In this document: positions 28,690-38,576 of the stretch, in pieces | How positions within the stretch are numbered: the stretch's first letter is position 1 | Layout: every line of letters starts with the position of its first letter | NCBI RefSeq assembly: GCF_900199725.1 | Contig: NZ_LT904904.1 | Span: forward strand, 2,518,074 to 2,582,073 | Origin: Cytobacillus massiliigabonensis | GTDB lineage: Bacteria > Bacillota > Bacilli > Bacillales > Cytobacillaceae | Length of the DNA stretch: 64,000 nucleotides | Reading direction: 5' to 3' | Position numbers and translations under genes: made by a program | Notes under the pieces: generated by a model | Database searches by the model: none | The model's input: only the letters and a program-made list of their open reading frames with translations | What the model was told of the DNA's origin: nothing

Positions 28690-31530
28690 ATGAAAAAGCC
28701 ATTGAATGGCGAAAAGCCTTTTGCTGAAGGCTTTCATGGCCCGAACCTTGGCTATGTCATTGAATTATATGAAGCATATTTAGAAGACCCTGAATCTGTT
28801 GATCCTGAAATGAAAGCATACTTCGAAACTGCAGGATCACCAATGCTAGAAAATCGTACAGAGAAGGCGGAAATTAGTGGCGTTAATCAAACTGTTCCGC
28901 AACTAGAAAAAACTTTGTCGGCAATTCGTCTGGCAGATAATATTCGCACTTATGGCCATCTAGCCGCAAACATTTATCCATTAAATGACCATGAACCCGA
29001 AAAAAAGCTTTTTGAGCTTTCACATTATGGGTTAATAGAAGAGGATCTGTATGCAATTCCAGCAGGAGTCATATGTAAAGATGCGCCAATTCCTCTAAGG
29101 AACGCATTTGATGCAATTGATTACTTAAAAAGCATGTATATGGGTACGATTGCATTCGAATTCCATCATGTATATGATGCAAACGAAAAAAATTGGCTGC
29201 GCCGAAAAGTTGAATCAGGCAGCTTAAAGCTTAAATTGCAAAGAGAAGAAAAAACAAAGATTCTAAAAAGATTAACAGAAGTAGAAGAATTTGAAAAATT
29301 TCTTCATCGGACATTTGTTGGTCAAAAACGGTTCTCAATTGAAGGGCTTGATTCAATGGTGCCTTTACTTGACGAGATTGTTGCAGAATCAGTTTCAAAA
29401 GGGGCAAAAACAATTAATATTGGCATGGCACATCGAGGGCGCTTAAATGTACTTGCCCATGTGCTTGGTAAGCCGTATGAAATGATTTTTGCTGAATTTC
29501 AGCATGCGCCAAATAAAGAACTTGTTCCATCTGAAGGATCTATCGGGATTAGCTATGGCTGGACAGGAGATGTGAAATACCATCTAGGTCTTGATAAACA
29601 AATAAAAGATGAAAATACAACTGTGACACGTCTGACATTAGCGAATAACCCAAGCCATCTTGAATTTGTCGGTTCTGTTGTTGAAGGGTTTACACGAGCT
29701 GCACAGGATGATCGATCAACTAAAGGCTATCCAATTGAAAATTTAAGTTCAGCGATGTCCATAATTATTCATGGGGATGCAGCATTCCCTGGTCAAGGAA
29801 TTGTTGCAGAAACATTAAACTTAGGGCAATTGAAGGGATATAATACTGGAGGATCCCTTCATATCATTGCAAACAATACAATTGGCTTTACAACAGAATC
29901 TCGAGATTCCCGTTCAACGAGATATGCAAGTGATCTCGCAAAAGGATATGAGATTCCAATTCTGCATGTGAATGCAGATGATCCTGAAAGCTGCATAGCA
30001 GCTGCAAGATTTGCGAGCGAATACCGAGAAAAGTTTCAAAAGGACTTCTTAATCGATCTTATTGGTTACCGCCGCTTTGGGCACAATGAAATGGATGAGC
30101 CAATGACAACAAATCCATTAATGTATAAAATTATTAATGAACAGCCTACAGTAAAAGAACTGTATGGACGAAAACTTGTAAATCAATCAATCATCAGCAA
30201 AGATGAAGCTGATATAATCGAGGAAAATGTATTAGTTAAATTGAAAGCTGCCTATGAAAAAGTACCTGCAAGTAAAAAGGAAACAGAAGAATTAAATCCG
30301 CCTGAAACTGTAGAAAAAGGCTTGCCAAAACTTAAGACAGCTGTTTCTTTTGATACGTTAAAGGAAATTAACCAAGAGCTGATAACATGGCCAGAAAAGT
30401 TTACAGTTTTCAATAAATTGGACAAAATTCTGAACCGACGAAAGAACGCACTTGATGGCGAAAAGAAAATTGATTGGGGTCATGCTGAAACATTAGCTTT
30501 TGCATCAATTTTACATGATGGCACACCAATTCGCCTGACAGGTCAAGATTCCGAGCGAGGAACATTTGCCCACCGGAATATAGTTTTACATGATAGCAGC
30601 ACAGGTAAATCTTATTCGCCGCTGCATTTACTTTCATCCGCGAAGGCTTCCTTCGCTGTTCATAATAGCCCATTATCAGAAGCAGCTGTACTCGGCTTTG
30701 AATATGGTTATAATGTCTTTGCACCTGAAACACTTGTTTTATGGGAAGCACAATTTGGAGATTTTGCTAACTCAGCACAGGTGATCTTTGATCAATTTAT
30801 TGCTGCGGGAAGAGCCAAATGGGGGCAAAAATCCGGTCTAATTATGCTCCTGCCACATGGGTATGAAGGTCAAGGTCCTGAGCATTCAAGTGCACGCCTG
30901 GAAAGATTTTTAACATTAGCCGCAGAAAATAACTGGACTGTTGCTAATTTGACTTCTGCTGCACAATATTTTCATATTTTACGCAGACAGGCAGCCATTC
31001 TGAAACGTGAAGAGGTTCGTCCGCTTGTTATTATGGCACCGAAGAGCCTATTGCGTCATCCACTTGTTGCTTCAAGCGGATATGAGCTGAGTGAAGGTGA
31101 ATTCCAATCAGTCATTGAACAGCATGATTTAGGTCAAAGTATCGAGAAAGTTACTCGCCTAATTCTATCGACAGGAAAAATGGCTATTGATTTAGCTGAT
31201 CACCTGAAAAATATAGACGACCATGAATGGTTCCATCTTCTGCGAGTAGAAGAAATCTATCCTTTCCCGATTGAAGCCATTCAAAAAATAATTAAACGCT
31301 ATCCAAACTTAAGTGAAATTGTTTGGGTTCAAGAGGAACCAAAGAATATGGGTTCTTGGAATTTTGTTGAGCCAAGATTACAATATATTGCACAGAAAGA
31401 AATCGATGTTTCCTACATTGGCAGACGCAGACGATCAAGCCCTTCTGAAGGGGATCCAAATGTTCATAAAAAAGAACAAGCACGAATGATAAAAGAGGCA
31501 TTTACGCATAAGCAAGAGGGAGGAAATTAA
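28690..31530 (+). CDS. odhA: 2-oxoglutarate dehydrogenase E1 component OdhA
   Basis: Thiamine-diphosphate-dependent E1 enzyme of the 2-oxoglutarate dehydrogenase complex, 946 aa, a TCA-cycle step. It shows the start block [21 protein letters not shown], the [17 protein letters not shown] active-site region, [18 protein letters not shown] (thiamine-binding) and [19 protein letters not shown]. The start is ATG 28690 after ATGGAGG; an upstream in-frame start at 28639 lacks such a site. It begins an operon with odhB, one base apart. The E3 gene is not here and is presumably shared. Confidence 0.96.
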   Translation: MKKPLNGEKPFAEGFHGPNLGYVIELYEAYLEDPESVDPEMKAYFETAGSPMLENRTEKAEISGVNQTVPQLEKTLSAIRLADNIRTYGHLAANIYPLNDHEPEKKLFELSHYGLIEEDLYAIPAGVICKDAPIPLRNAFDAIDYLKSMYMGTIAFEFHHVYDANEKNWLRRKVESGSLKLKLQREEKTKILKRLTEVEEFEKFLHRTFVGQKRFSIEGLDSMVPLLDEIVAESVSKGAKTINIGMAHRGRLNVLAHVLGKPYEMIFAEFQHAPNKELVPSEGSIGISYGWTGDVKYHLGLDKQIKDENTTVTRLTLANNPSHLEFVGSVVEGFTRAAQDDRSTKGYPIENLSSAMSIIIHGDAAFPGQGIVAETLNLGQLKGYNTGGSLHIIANNTIGFTTESRDSRSTRYASDLAKGYEIPILHVNADDPESCIAAARFASEYREKFQKDFLIDLIGYRRFGHNEMDEPMTTNPLMYKIINEQPTVKELYGRKLVNQSIISKDEADIIEENVLVKLKAAYEKVPASKKETEELNPPETVEKGLPKLKTAVSFDTLKEINQELITWPEKFTVFNKLDKILNRRKNALDGEKKIDWGHAETLAFASILHDGTPIRLTGQDSERGTFAHRNIVLHDSSTGKSYSPLHLLSSAKASFAVHNSPLSEAAVLGFEYGYNVFAPETLVLWEAQFGDFANSAQVIFDQFIAAGRAKWGQKSGLIMLLPHGYEGQGPEHSSARLERFLTLAAENNWTVANLTSAAQYFHILRRQAAILKREEVRPLVIMAPKSLLRHPLVASSGYELSEGEFQSVIEQHDLGQSIEKVTRLILSTGKMAIDLADHLKNIDDHEWFHLLRVEEIYPFPIEAIQKIIKRYPNLSEIVWVQEEPKNMGSWNFVEPRLQYIAQKEIDVSYIGRRRRSSPSEGDPNVHKKEQARMIKEAFTHKQEGGN

Positions 31531-31531
31531 G

Positions 31532-32788
31532 GTGGCAGATATAAAAGTACCAGAACTAGCTGAATCGATTACAGAAGGAACAATCGCCCAATGGTTAAAA
31601 AAACCAGGTGATTTCGTAAATAAAGGCGATTATGTTGTCGAGCTTGAAACAGATAAAGTGAATGTCGAGATCATTTCAGATCATAGCGGAATCCTTAAAG
31701 AAGTTAGAGCTGCTGAAGGCGATACGGTTAATGTTGGTGAAACGATTGCCGTAGTAGATGAAAGCGGGGAAGCTTCTGCTGAGTCAGTCCAATCACAAGC
31801 TGAAACAGCAAAGGCTCCAATTCAAGAGGCACCGAAACAAGCTGTTCAAGAAGAAGAAAACGTTCAAGTAAACAATGAGCAGAAGGGGCAGCGGCCAATT
31901 GCTTCACCTGCCGCAAGAAAAATGGCTCGTGAGAAAGGAATTGATCTTACACAAGTACCGACTGTTGATCCGCTTGGACGTGTTCGTGCACATGATGTAT
32001 CATCTTTTACCCATCAAGAGGCAGTACAGCAAAAAACGTCATCAGCTCCAAAACCGCAGCCAGCACCTGCCGTTCAGCCTGCTGGTAAAGAAGTTGAGCG
32101 TATTCGTATGACCCGCCGCCGTCAAACGATCGCTAATCGACTTGTTGAAGTACAGCAAACCGCAGCGATGCTGACTACTTTCAATGAAGTCGATATGACA
32201 AATGTTATGAATCTGCGTAAACGTCGTAAAGATAAATTCTTAGAAGAAAATGACGTAAAGCTTGGATTTATGTCCTTCTTCACTAAAGCTGTTGTTGCTG
32301 CTTTGAAAAGAAGTCCTTTATTGAATGCAGAAATTCAAGGCGATGAGCTCGTTCTGAAAAAATTCTATGATATCGGCATTGCCGTGTCTGCGAACGAAGG
32401 CCTTGTTGTTCCAGTCGTACGCGATGCAGACCGTAAAAACTTTGCTGAAATAGAAAAGGATATTTTGGATCTTGCTGAAAAGGCAAGAAACAACAAATTA
32501 GCTTTGCAAGATCTGCAAGGTGGAACATTTACGATTACAAATGGCGGAGTTTTTGGCTCGCTATTATCCACACCAATTCTTAATGGACCACAAGTCGGCA
32601 TTTTAGGCATGCATTCCATTAAGCTGCGTCCAGTAGCAATTGATGCAGAGCGTATGGAAAACCGTCCAATGATGTATATTGCACTATCATATGACCATCG
32701 AATTGTAGATGGCAAAGAAGCAGTAACTTTCTTATCAAGAGTGAAGGAATTAATTGAAGATCCAGAATCACTGTTGTTTGAAGCATAA
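31532..32788 (+). CDS. odhB: 2-oxoglutarate dehydrogenase E2 component OdhB (dihydrolipoyl succinyltransferase)
   Basis: 418 aa, in three parts. The lipoyl domain (about 1-76) carries the lipoylated lysine K42 in [12 protein letters not shown] flexible Ala/Gln/Pro linker leads to the E3-binding region (about 125-160, [14 protein letters not shown]), and a second linker leads to the catalytic acyltransferase domain with [13 protein letters not shown]. The start codon is GTG 31532 after GGGAGG. It is co-transcribed with odhA. The stop codon is embedded in the left end of a decayed repeat. Confidence 0.95.
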   Translation: MADIKVPELAESITEGTIAQWLKKPGDFVNKGDYVVELETDKVNVEIISDHSGILKEVRAAEGDTVNVGETIAVVDESGEASAESVQSQAETAKAPIQEAPKQAVQEEENVQVNNEQKGQRPIASPAARKMAREKGIDLTQVPTVDPLGRVRAHDVSSFTHQEAVQQKTSSAPKPQPAPAVQPAGKEVERIRMTRRRQTIANRLVEVQQTAAMLTTFNEVDMTNVMNLRKRRKDKFLEENDVKLGFMSFFTKAVVAALKRSPLLNAEIQGDELVLKKFYDIGIAVSANEGLVVPVVRDADRKNFAEIEKDILDLAEKARNNKLALQDLQGGTFTITNGGVFGSLLSTPILNGPQVGILGMHSIKLRPVAIDAERMENRPMMYIALSYDHRIVDGKEAVTFLSRVKELIEDPESLLFEA

Positions 32789-32880
32789 GAAAAACGCAAA
32801 CGCCTTAATCATTGCCTTACAGACTAGGGGAGAACTGAAGTTATAAAGTCGAGGGACCGCTTGCATTAGACAGTTCACAG
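32786..32880 (+). repeat. Structured intergenic repeat, family A, decayed copy
   Basis: It begins at the odhB stop (TAAGAAAAACGCAAACGCC) and continues as GGGGAGAACTGAAGTT...ACCGCTTGCATTAGACA. This parallels the copy at 41551 with internal deletions. The ends can pair with one or two mismatches. Confidence 0.6.
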
Positions 32881-32907
32881 ATTTGAAAAATGTTATTAAA
32901 ACAAAGT

Positions 32908-32937
32908 AACAGGGTGGAGTATTCCACCCTGTTTTTA
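32908..32937 (+). terminator. Terminator of odhAB
   Basis: AACAGGGTGGA pairs with TCCACCCTGTT, with a four-base loop and five T. Confidence 0.88.
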
Positions 32938-33020
32938 TGTGCTAATCGGACTAATTAAAATGCAATTAAAAAGAGCGAAAGGGATCTAAACCAATCGCTC
33001 CATTGTTGGAATTGTGTCTT

Positions 33021-33152
33021 TTACTTTTTAAATGGCTTTAAACCGCGTTTTGCAATCTCCATTTTCAATATCCTAATCCATTCTTTCTCTGACCCAGACT
33101 TTAATGCATCACGATACGAGACGACCAATTGTTCATTACTCATAATCTTCAT
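33021..33152 (-). CDS. Sda-like sporulation kinase inhibitor peptide
   Basis: A 43-aa protein: MSNEQLVVSYRDAL, then EKEWIRILKMEIAKRGL and a basic end. This helix-turn-helix pattern (LSxExLxxSYxxA ... EFIxLIxxEIxRRxL) resembles Sda, the antikinase that blocks KinA/KinB autophosphorylation when DNA replication is disturbed. The ATG at 33152 follows AGGAGG by eight bases. B. subtilis sda is driven by DnaA boxes; I see no clear TTATNCACA upstream here. It may therefore be an Sda paralogue with different control. A KinB-like kinase gene is at 6776. Confidence 0.7.
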   Translation of the reverse strand: MKIMSNEQLVVSYRDALKSGSEKEWIRILKMEIAKRGLKPFKK

Positions 33153-33339
33153 TCTGCATACCTCCTGAAATGGATTGAATATGAAGCTTTCATTCATTTT
33201 AATCGTTTCTGTCACATTTGAAAACCCTAATTTTCTAAAAAGACAAAAAAAGGACTTTTGAACCTTAAAAACACTGAAAAAAAGTGGTTTACTCAACATA
33301 GGTAAAAAATTGGAAGTAAATACATAGGAGGATGCAACT

Positions 33340-33924
33340 ATGAAATTAATGAAATGGATATTTATATCCACACTCGTCCTATTCCTTGCTGCTGCCTGTT
33401 CAAAAGATAAAGAAGAATCAACAAAGGAAGTAACAGCTGAAGCGAAGGAAGACGAGAGTGAAAAAGAGCAAAAAAAGGAGAAACAACAAGAAGAGACTGA
33501 GGAAAAAGCAGCCGAAGCTAAAGAGGATGCGGAAGTGTATGTAGCAGAACAAACATTTGAAGAGATTGCTTTTCAAAATGTCAATTGGTTTTTTGGATCT
33601 CCTGAACGCCAGCCAAAGGGAGGCATTTGGGTATTTACCGCAGAGAAGCATGCTGGTGAATTAAAAGAGACGTTTGATTGGGAAAAGGAAGATGTATTGC
33701 TTGTTCAAGTCAATGACCCTGCTTACGTAAATCATGCGATGACAATTAAAGGACTCCAAATCGTTGATGACAAAACAGTGAAAATTGTTGTTTCTTTAGA
33801 GGCTGAGGAAACTGAAAGTGACAAAGTGCCTAGAAGATATGTAACTGTTGAAAAGAATTCACTTACAGGGAAAAACTTCCTCCTGGAAGACGAAAAGACT
33901 GGAGAAGCTATAAAGTTGAATTAA
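33340..33924 (+). CDS. Lipoprotein with charged linker, unknown function
   Basis: A 194-aa lipoprotein. The signal ends in the lipobox LAAAC (cysteine about residue 20). Residues about 22-65 are an extremely charged Glu/Lys spacer that holds the rest away from the membrane. The C-terminal 125 residues form a compact beta-rich domain (WFFGSPERQPKGGIWVF, VLLVQVNDPAYVNHAM) that I do not recognise. The ATG at 33340 follows AGGAGG. It is monocistronic, with a strong terminator. Confidence 0.75.
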   Translation: MKLMKWIFISTLVLFLAAACSKDKEESTKEVTAEAKEDESEKEQKKEKQQEETEEKAAEAKEDAEVYVAEQTFEEIAFQNVNWFFGSPERQPKGGIWVFTAEKHAGELKETFDWEKEDVLLVQVNDPAYVNHAMTIKGLQIVDDKTVKIVVSLEAEETESDKVPRRYVTVEKNSLTGKNFLLEDEKTGEAIKLN

Positions 33925-33950
33925 GAGAGCAGCTCTGCTCTCTTTTTTCT
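33924..33950 (+). terminator. Terminator of the lipoprotein gene
   Basis: AGAGAGCAG pairs with CTGCTCTCT and is followed by six T. It starts at the stop codon. Confidence 0.85.
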
Positions 33951-34001
33951 ATTTCTATTTCCATTTACAATAAAAGCAGAATACGATGAAGGGGAGATTC
34001 T

Positions 34002-34799
34002 ATGAAATTAGCACTTGATCATATTGTTCACTTTATACAGCAGCATCCTAACGTGGCAGTGGAAGAATGGGTGAGGCATGGATTTCATGCAGTAATGGGA
34101 GGAAGCCATGAAAAATGGGGCACATATAATAGTTTACTTTATGTGGGAGATGCATATATCGAATACTTAGCGATCGAGAATGCGGAGATTGCAGCTAAAT
34201 CTAATAATCCTTTAATCTCTCAATTAATTAAAGATCTCACGATTGGAGAAGGGATTGGACAAATTTGCTTCAGAACAAATAATATGCTTGATTTAAAAGT
34301 AGAGCTAGAGAACAAAGGTTGTGAAACGTATCCTATTTTTAATGGAAGCAGAAAAAGGCAAGATGGCTCAACGATTCGGTGGAAAATGCTTTTTATTAAA
34401 AACTCATCGAGCTTGCCGTATCCCTTTTTTATTGAATGGGAGCAAGAGGATTCGGTCCGGATGAAAGAATTGAAAGAACTTGCATACTTGGATGATAGAC
34501 TCGTGATGCATTCCATATTTTCTATTCAGGTTGCAGTTAATGACTGTCAATCTGCAGCGAAGCATTGGGCAAAATTATTCCATTTTACCTTAACCGACAT
34601 TTATATAGATGAACGCTCATCATTGAAAAAGGCTATACTAAAAGCTGGATCGTTTGAAATTCATTTTTGTCAGCCATTAAATGAGGACAGCCCGTTACAT
34701 AACATCCTATATAAAAAAGGCGAAAGACCTTTTGAAATAAATTTTGCCCCAGTCCTTGATGTAAATTCTATCTTTTTGTTTTCGGCGGAATATAACTAA
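34002..34799 (+). CDS. VOC superfamily (glyoxalase-like) protein
   Basis: A 265-aa protein with two vicinal-oxygen-chelate halves (about 1-135 and 165-262), resembling the Glyoxalase_3 type (PF13468). It opens with LALDHIVHF, where the histidine is the usual metal ligand, and has IEYLAIEN as the strand with a glutamate ligand. The second half is more degenerate. Substrate is unknown. AGGGGAG precedes the ATG. No operon partner is evident. Confidence 0.78.
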   Translation: MKLALDHIVHFIQQHPNVAVEEWVRHGFHAVMGGSHEKWGTYNSLLYVGDAYIEYLAIENAEIAAKSNNPLISQLIKDLTIGEGIGQICFRTNNMLDLKVELENKGCETYPIFNGSRKRQDGSTIRWKMLFIKNSSSLPYPFFIEWEQEDSVRMKELKELAYLDDRLVMHSIFSIQVAVNDCQSAAKHWAKLFHFTLTDIYIDERSSLKKAILKAGSFEIHFCQPLNEDSPLHNILYKKGERPFEINFAPVLDVNSIFLFSAEYN

Positions 34800-34898
34800 A
34801 TATGTTTAAAATGCGTTGCAGCCTAGTGACGCATTTTTAATTGCAAAATACCATTATTAGAAAATATTGAATATTACGTGATATATGATAACATAAAA

Positions 34899-34911
34899 TG
34901 TAAGCGTTTCA
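34899..34911 (+). promoter_or_regulatory. Possible shortened cre-like site before the acyl-CoA ligase
   Basis: TGTAAGCGTTTCA has both cre half-sites but is one base shorter than the consensus spacing. TTGAAT and TATGAT elements lie just upstream. Confidence 0.25.
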
Positions 34912-34946
34912 GATAACTTATGTTTATACGAAAGGGTGATGTTCAT

Positions 34947-36596
34947 ATGACAGAGTTGTTAAGTTTAACTGTCGGCAAGCTATTAGAGGAAAAAGCAATA
35001 AAGCATCCAGATCACGAAGCAGTCGTGTACGCTGATAGAGGTCTGCGTATGACATATAAGCAATTGGAGGGCAATTGCAGACGTGCTGCAAAGGGCTTGA
35101 TGAAGCTTGGGCTGGAAAAAGGCGAGCATATTGCAGCTTGGTCAACGAATACACCAGAGTGGCTCATTACTCAATTTGCAACTGGTCAAATGGGGGCAGT
35201 TCTCGTTACCGTTAACACAAATTATCGAACAGCAGAACTTGAATACTTATTAAAGCAATCTGATTCGACAACAATAATCTTAATGGAACAATATCGTGAT
35301 GCATCGTACATAGACATGCTGTATGAAATTGCACCAGAATTAAAAACGAGTAAACCTGGCTGTCTTCAGTCCACCCGGCTGCCATTCTTAAAAAATGTCA
35401 TTGTGCTCGGTGAAAAGAGATACCCAGGGACATTTAGCTGGGAAGATATTTTAGCTTTAGGGGATACGGTGCCTGATAACCTGCTTGATGAGCGGTTAAA
35501 CAGCCTTGATCCTGATGATGTGATCAATATGCAATATACTTCAGGAACAACTGGTTTTCCAAAGGGTGTTATGCTTACGCATAATAATGTTGTTAATAAT
35601 GCATTTAATATCGCCCATTGCATGCGATTATCAAAGGATGACCGTTTATGTATTCCTGTGCCATTCTTTCATTGTTTTGGCTGTGTAATCGGCACGCTCG
35701 CGTGTGTTTCGGTTGGCGCAACAATGGTTCCAATACAAGAATTCAATCCAAAAACAGTACTTCAAACTGTACAAGATGAGAAATGTACAGCCCTCCACGG
35801 GGTACCAACCATGTTTATTGCAGAATTAAACGATCCTGACTTCAATCAGTATAACCTTACTACACTTCGCACAGGTGTCATGGCAGGATCCAATTGTCCA
35901 ATTGAAGTCATGAAGGCAGTAATTGAAAAAATGGGTGTACGTGAAATTACGATTGCCTACGGACAGACTGAATCATCTCCTGTCATTACACAAACAAGAA
36001 CAGATGATCCAATCGAACTTCGGGTTGAATCTGTAGGAAAGGCTTTACCCAATGTTGAAGTAAAGGTTGTTGAACCTGGAACAAGTAAAGAGGTCCCAAT
36101 TGGGATACAGGGGGAGCTTTGTACAAAAGGCTATCAAGTCATGAAAGGCTATTACAAAAATCCTGAGGCAACTAAAGAAGCAATTGATGAGGATGGCTGG
36201 CTCCATACTGGGGACTTGGCAGTGATGGATGAGAATGGATACTGTAAAATTACCGGACGGTTAAAGGATATGATTATCCGAGGCGGTGAAAATATTTATC
36301 CCCGTGAAATTGAGGAATTCTTATACTCACATCCGAGCATCCTTGATGTGCAGGTAGTAGGTGTACCTGATGCGATATTCGGTGAAGAAGTAGTTGCTTG
36401 GATTATTTTAAAGGAAGGGGAATCAATTACAAGCGAAGACATGCACGAATACTGCAAAGGGAAAATTTCAAGGCATAAAATTCCTCGGCATTTTGAATTT
36501 ACAGATGCTTACCCAATGACAGCATCTGGGAAAATTCAAAAATACCGTTTACGGGAGCAGGCCAAAGAAAAAATTGAAAGAGCAAATTCAATTTAA
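34947..36596 (+). CDS. Acyl-CoA synthetase, AMP-forming (fatty-acid-CoA ligase family)
   Basis: ANL-superfamily ligase, 549 aa, that activates a carboxylic acid as acyl-AMP and then acyl-CoA. Motifs: the P-loop YTSGTTGFPKGVMLTH, the A5 motif AYGQTESSP, the ATP-binding DGWLHTGDLAVMDENGY, the hinge GRLKDMIIRGGENIYPREIEE, and the catalytic lysine in TASGKIQKYRLRE. It resembles the medium/long-chain AMP-binding proteins of Bacillus; the exact substrate cannot be read from sequence. The start is ATG 34947, ten bases after AAAGGGTG. Confidence 0.88.
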   Translation: MTELLSLTVGKLLEEKAIKHPDHEAVVYADRGLRMTYKQLEGNCRRAAKGLMKLGLEKGEHIAAWSTNTPEWLITQFATGQMGAVLVTVNTNYRTAELEYLLKQSDSTTIILMEQYRDASYIDMLYEIAPELKTSKPGCLQSTRLPFLKNVIVLGEKRYPGTFSWEDILALGDTVPDNLLDERLNSLDPDDVINMQYTSGTTGFPKGVMLTHNNVVNNAFNIAHCMRLSKDDRLCIPVPFFHCFGCVIGTLACVSVGATMVPIQEFNPKTVLQTVQDEKCTALHGVPTMFIAELNDPDFNQYNLTTLRTGVMAGSNCPIEVMKAVIEKMGVREITIAYGQTESSPVITQTRTDDPIELRVESVGKALPNVEVKVVEPGTSKEVPIGIQGELCTKGYQVMKGYYKNPEATKEAIDEDGWLHTGDLAVMDENGYCKITGRLKDMIIRGGENIYPREIEEFLYSHPSILDVQVVGVPDAIFGEEVVAWIILKEGESITSEDMHEYCKGKISRHKIPRHFEFTDAYPMTASGKIQKYRLREQAKEKIERANSI

Positions 36597-36692
36597 TGAA
36601 ATTTCCTCAGCATTATTTCCCTCTCAATGTTTAAGACACCCTGCAAAGGTGGTATATAAATATTGCCATCTTCTAAGAGAGAGGGTTTTCTT

Positions 36693-36926
36693 ATGGATTA
36701 TGTTACGAATGCACGGTTATTAGAACTGGTTTATGATGGGAGAACCTATGAATTTTTAGAATTTATTCGTATTGACCGCATATGTGAAATTACTTATATA
36801 ACATTAAAGAATGTGATTACGGCTGAAATGTTTACTTTTGATGAAAATAAAATCAGAAGTATACGGATGAAAATACATCCGCATTCACGGGAGAATTTAA
36901 AAAATCAAGAATCATCTTGCAGTTAG
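36693..36926 (+). CDS. Small 77-aa protein, unknown function
   Basis: A 77-aa protein starting MDYVTNARLLELVYDGRTYE and ending with a Ser-rich QESSCS tail. It looks like a small mixed alpha/beta fold. The ATG at 36693 follows GAGAGAGGG; that purine-rich site could pair with CCCTCTC at 36619-36625. The longer reading to 36663 lacks a site. I recognise no family. Confidence 0.6.
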   Translation: MDYVTNARLLELVYDGRTYEFLEFIRIDRICEITYITLKNVITAEMFTFDENKIRSIRMKIHPHSRENLKNQESSCS

Positions 36927-36977
36927 TAGCCCCTTTTCTTTATACTATTAAATATAAAGAATGAAGGAGTTGCTACA

Positions 36978-37181
36978 ATGATCCATCTAAACTGGCATGA
37001 ACGAGAGACTGTAAAACATGTTAAATGTGTGCACACAGATGCAGCTAAATATATCGTGAACAAAGCATTAACAGCTGGTAAAACGTATGAAGTAAAAAAT
37101 GAAACTGAGGAATTTTATTTTATCATTGATAATTCAGGAAAAGTTGGCGGTTTTTACAAAGATTATTTCCAAAATGCATAA
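36978..37181 (+). CDS. DUF6501-like small protein
   Basis: A 67-aa protein with the pattern VKCVHTDAAKYIVNKALTAG, YEVKNETEEFYFIIDNSGK and VGGFYKDYF, which I recall as a conserved Bacillaceae family (DUF6501). It resembles a small SH3-like beta barrel. The ATG at 36978 has GAAGGAG eight bases upstream and a terminator follows. Function unknown. Confidence 0.7.
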   Translation: MIHLNWHERETVKHVKCVHTDAAKYIVNKALTAGKTYEVKNETEEFYFIIDNSGKVGGFYKDYFQNA

Positions 37182-37188
37182 TGAATGA

Positions 37189-37219
37189 AACTGTCAGTAA
37201 AAAATGCTGGCAGTTTTTT
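37189..37219 (+). terminator. Terminator after the DUF6501-like gene
   Basis: AAACTGTCAG pairs with CTGGCAGTTT, with one wobble, and T6 follows. Confidence 0.85.
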
Positions 37220-37252
37220 AGGTAATAGGAATTTCAAGAGGTGAGGATACAA

Positions 37253-37840
37253 ATGAATATAGGTGAAAGGGATTTTATATTATCTGGTGATACAGTTGAG
37301 TTATTGCCATTAGAACAAATTCATGAAGATCCGTTGTGGGAAGCATCTAAAAATAAAGAAATTTGGACATTTATGGCAACAAAAATCAATACAAAGGAAG
37401 AATTAAGTGCTGAAATTTCAAAAGCGATAATTGCAAAGAAGCAGGGGACTCAATATCCATTTGTTGTTATACATAAGGAAAGAAATGAAATTGTGGGGAG
37501 TACTCGCTTTCTAGATGTTTCAAATGCAAACAAAAGTGCAGAGATTGGATTTACATGGTACCACCCATCCGTTTGGCGAACAAAAGTGAATACAGAATGT
37601 AAATTCTTGCTGCTAACACATGCTTTTGAAAGCTGGCAGTTGAATCGTGTATTTTTTAAAACAGATGCAAGAAATATACGATCCCAGCAGGCCATTGCCC
37701 GTCTTGGTGCCGTTAGAGAAGGAGTTCTGCGAAAGGATAGAATTATTTCTGATGGCTTTGCACGTGACACCGTATACTTTAGTATCCTTCAAGATGAGTG
37801 GCCTGAGGTGAAAAAGCTGCTTCTTGAAAAAATGAAATAA
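37253..37840 (+). CDS. GNAT family N-acetyltransferase (RimJ/RimL type)
   Basis: A 195-aa acetyltransferase. It has the RimJ/RimL outline: VELLPLEQIHEDPLW at the start, EIVGSTRFLDV, SAEIGFTWYHPSVWRT and NIRSQQAIARLGAVREGVLR (acetyl-CoA binding and C-terminal motifs). Such enzymes acetylate ribosomal or other protein N-termini, or small molecules; the target is unknown. ATG 37253 follows GAGGTGAGG. It is convergent with the YhcN-like gene and shares its terminator. Confidence 0.87.
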   Translation: MNIGERDFILSGDTVELLPLEQIHEDPLWEASKNKEIWTFMATKINTKEELSAEISKAIIAKKQGTQYPFVVIHKERNEIVGSTRFLDVSNANKSAEIGFTWYHPSVWRTKVNTECKFLLLTHAFESWQLNRVFFKTDARNIRSQQAIARLGAVREGVLRKDRIISDGFARDTVYFSILQDEWPEVKKLLLEKMK

Positions 37841-37868
37841 GAGGATCAGCTTTCGATCCTCTTTTCTC
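37840..37868. terminator. Bidirectional terminator, GNAT and YhcN-like genes
   Basis: AGAGGATC/GATCCTCT with a six-base loop between the two convergent stop codons; T-rich on both strands. Confidence 0.8.
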
Positions 37869-37870
37869 AT

Positions 37871-38431
37871 TTACCGTTGTTTATTCACATTTGAAGGAAA
37901 CATCCTGCGGACACTTTCTGTGAATTCTTCAAATAAACCTTCAATTGGTTCACCATTACGAATATCATTTGTATATGAAGTCATACGATCATAGAAATCT
38001 GGGTTTGCCGAAATATATACATCGTTAATATCCTGGTCAACCGCCTTCACTTGATCAGAAATCTTTTTTTCAACAATACGTGTTAATTCAACGCCTTCAC
38101 CAAGCTGAGCTGCAACATACGCATTATCATCTGTAACAATTACGTTCACATCTTCCACTTCTGGCATTGAAGCAATTCGATCTGCAGCTTTATCGGCTAC
38201 TCTCATTCTTGGTGAATCATTATTTTCATTTTGTGTATCATTTCTCACTCGAAGCAAAGGGTCACGGTCGTTTAGATCATTTGTATCATTAAAACGATTC
38301 CCATCATTTACGCGAACCGGATCTGTTACATCACGGTTTCCGAGAGCAGTATCATTCCCATTGTTATTTGCCCCGCATGCCGTAAGGAAAATTGCTGCTA
38401 AGGCTGCAATAAACATCCATTTATATTTCAA
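37871..38431 (-). CDS. YhcN/YlaJ family sporulation lipoprotein
   Basis: A 186-aa lipoprotein with the lipobox LTAC (about residue 19), then a low-complexity Asn/Asp/Arg region (about 20-75), then the YhcN/YlaJ domain (ADKAADRIASMPEVEDVNVIVTDDNAYVAAQL). Members are found on the inner membrane of spores and some affect germination. The start codon is TTG at 38431, ten bases after AAAGGAG. It is a single gene. Expression in the forespore would be expected but I could not identify a sigma-F/G promoter with confidence. Confidence 0.87.
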   Translation of the reverse strand: MKYKWMFIAALAAIFLTACGANNNGNDTALGNRDVTDPVRVNDGNRFNDTNDLNDRDPLLRVRNDTQNENNDSPRMRVADKAADRIASMPEVEDVNVIVTDDNAYVAAQLGEGVELTRIVEKKISDQVKAVDQDINDVYISANPDFYDRMTSYTNDIRNGEPIEGLFEEFTESVRRMFPSNVNKQR

Positions 38432-38503
38432 CTTACATTCACTCCTTTCAAGTCATTCATATTTATTTTTCCTACTTAAATAGGAGCTATTCATGCTTTA
38501 TTT

Positions 38504-38533
38504 TTCATAAGGATGAGATTTTTTCCTTATGAA
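38504..38533 (+). promoter_or_regulatory. Inverted repeat upstream of the crcB pair
   Basis: TTCATAAGGA and TCCTTATGAA form a perfect 10-base inverted repeat around a 10-base T-rich loop, 43 bases before the first crcB start. It could be an operator or an RNA hairpin. The fluoride riboswitch consensus is not seen. Confidence 0.45.
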
Positions 38534-38576
38534 TGGTATGATAGGATTGATGAACATGGAAAGCAGGGAGAGAAGC

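Noticed and set aside
34899-34911. A full cre site before the acyl-CoA ligase gene
   Set aside because: Both halves look right but the spacing is one base short, so it is listed only as a weak candidate feature and not as a finding.
36619-36685. Terminator between the acyl-CoA ligase and the 77-aa gene
   Set aside because: CCCTCTC/GAGAGGG pairing has a loop of over 50 bases and its right arm is the next gene's ribosome binding site, so termination is doubtful.
38432-38576. Fluoride riboswitch upstream of crcB
   Set aside because: The expected GGNGATGG-type core and pseudoknot strands are not present; only a simple inverted repeat is seen.
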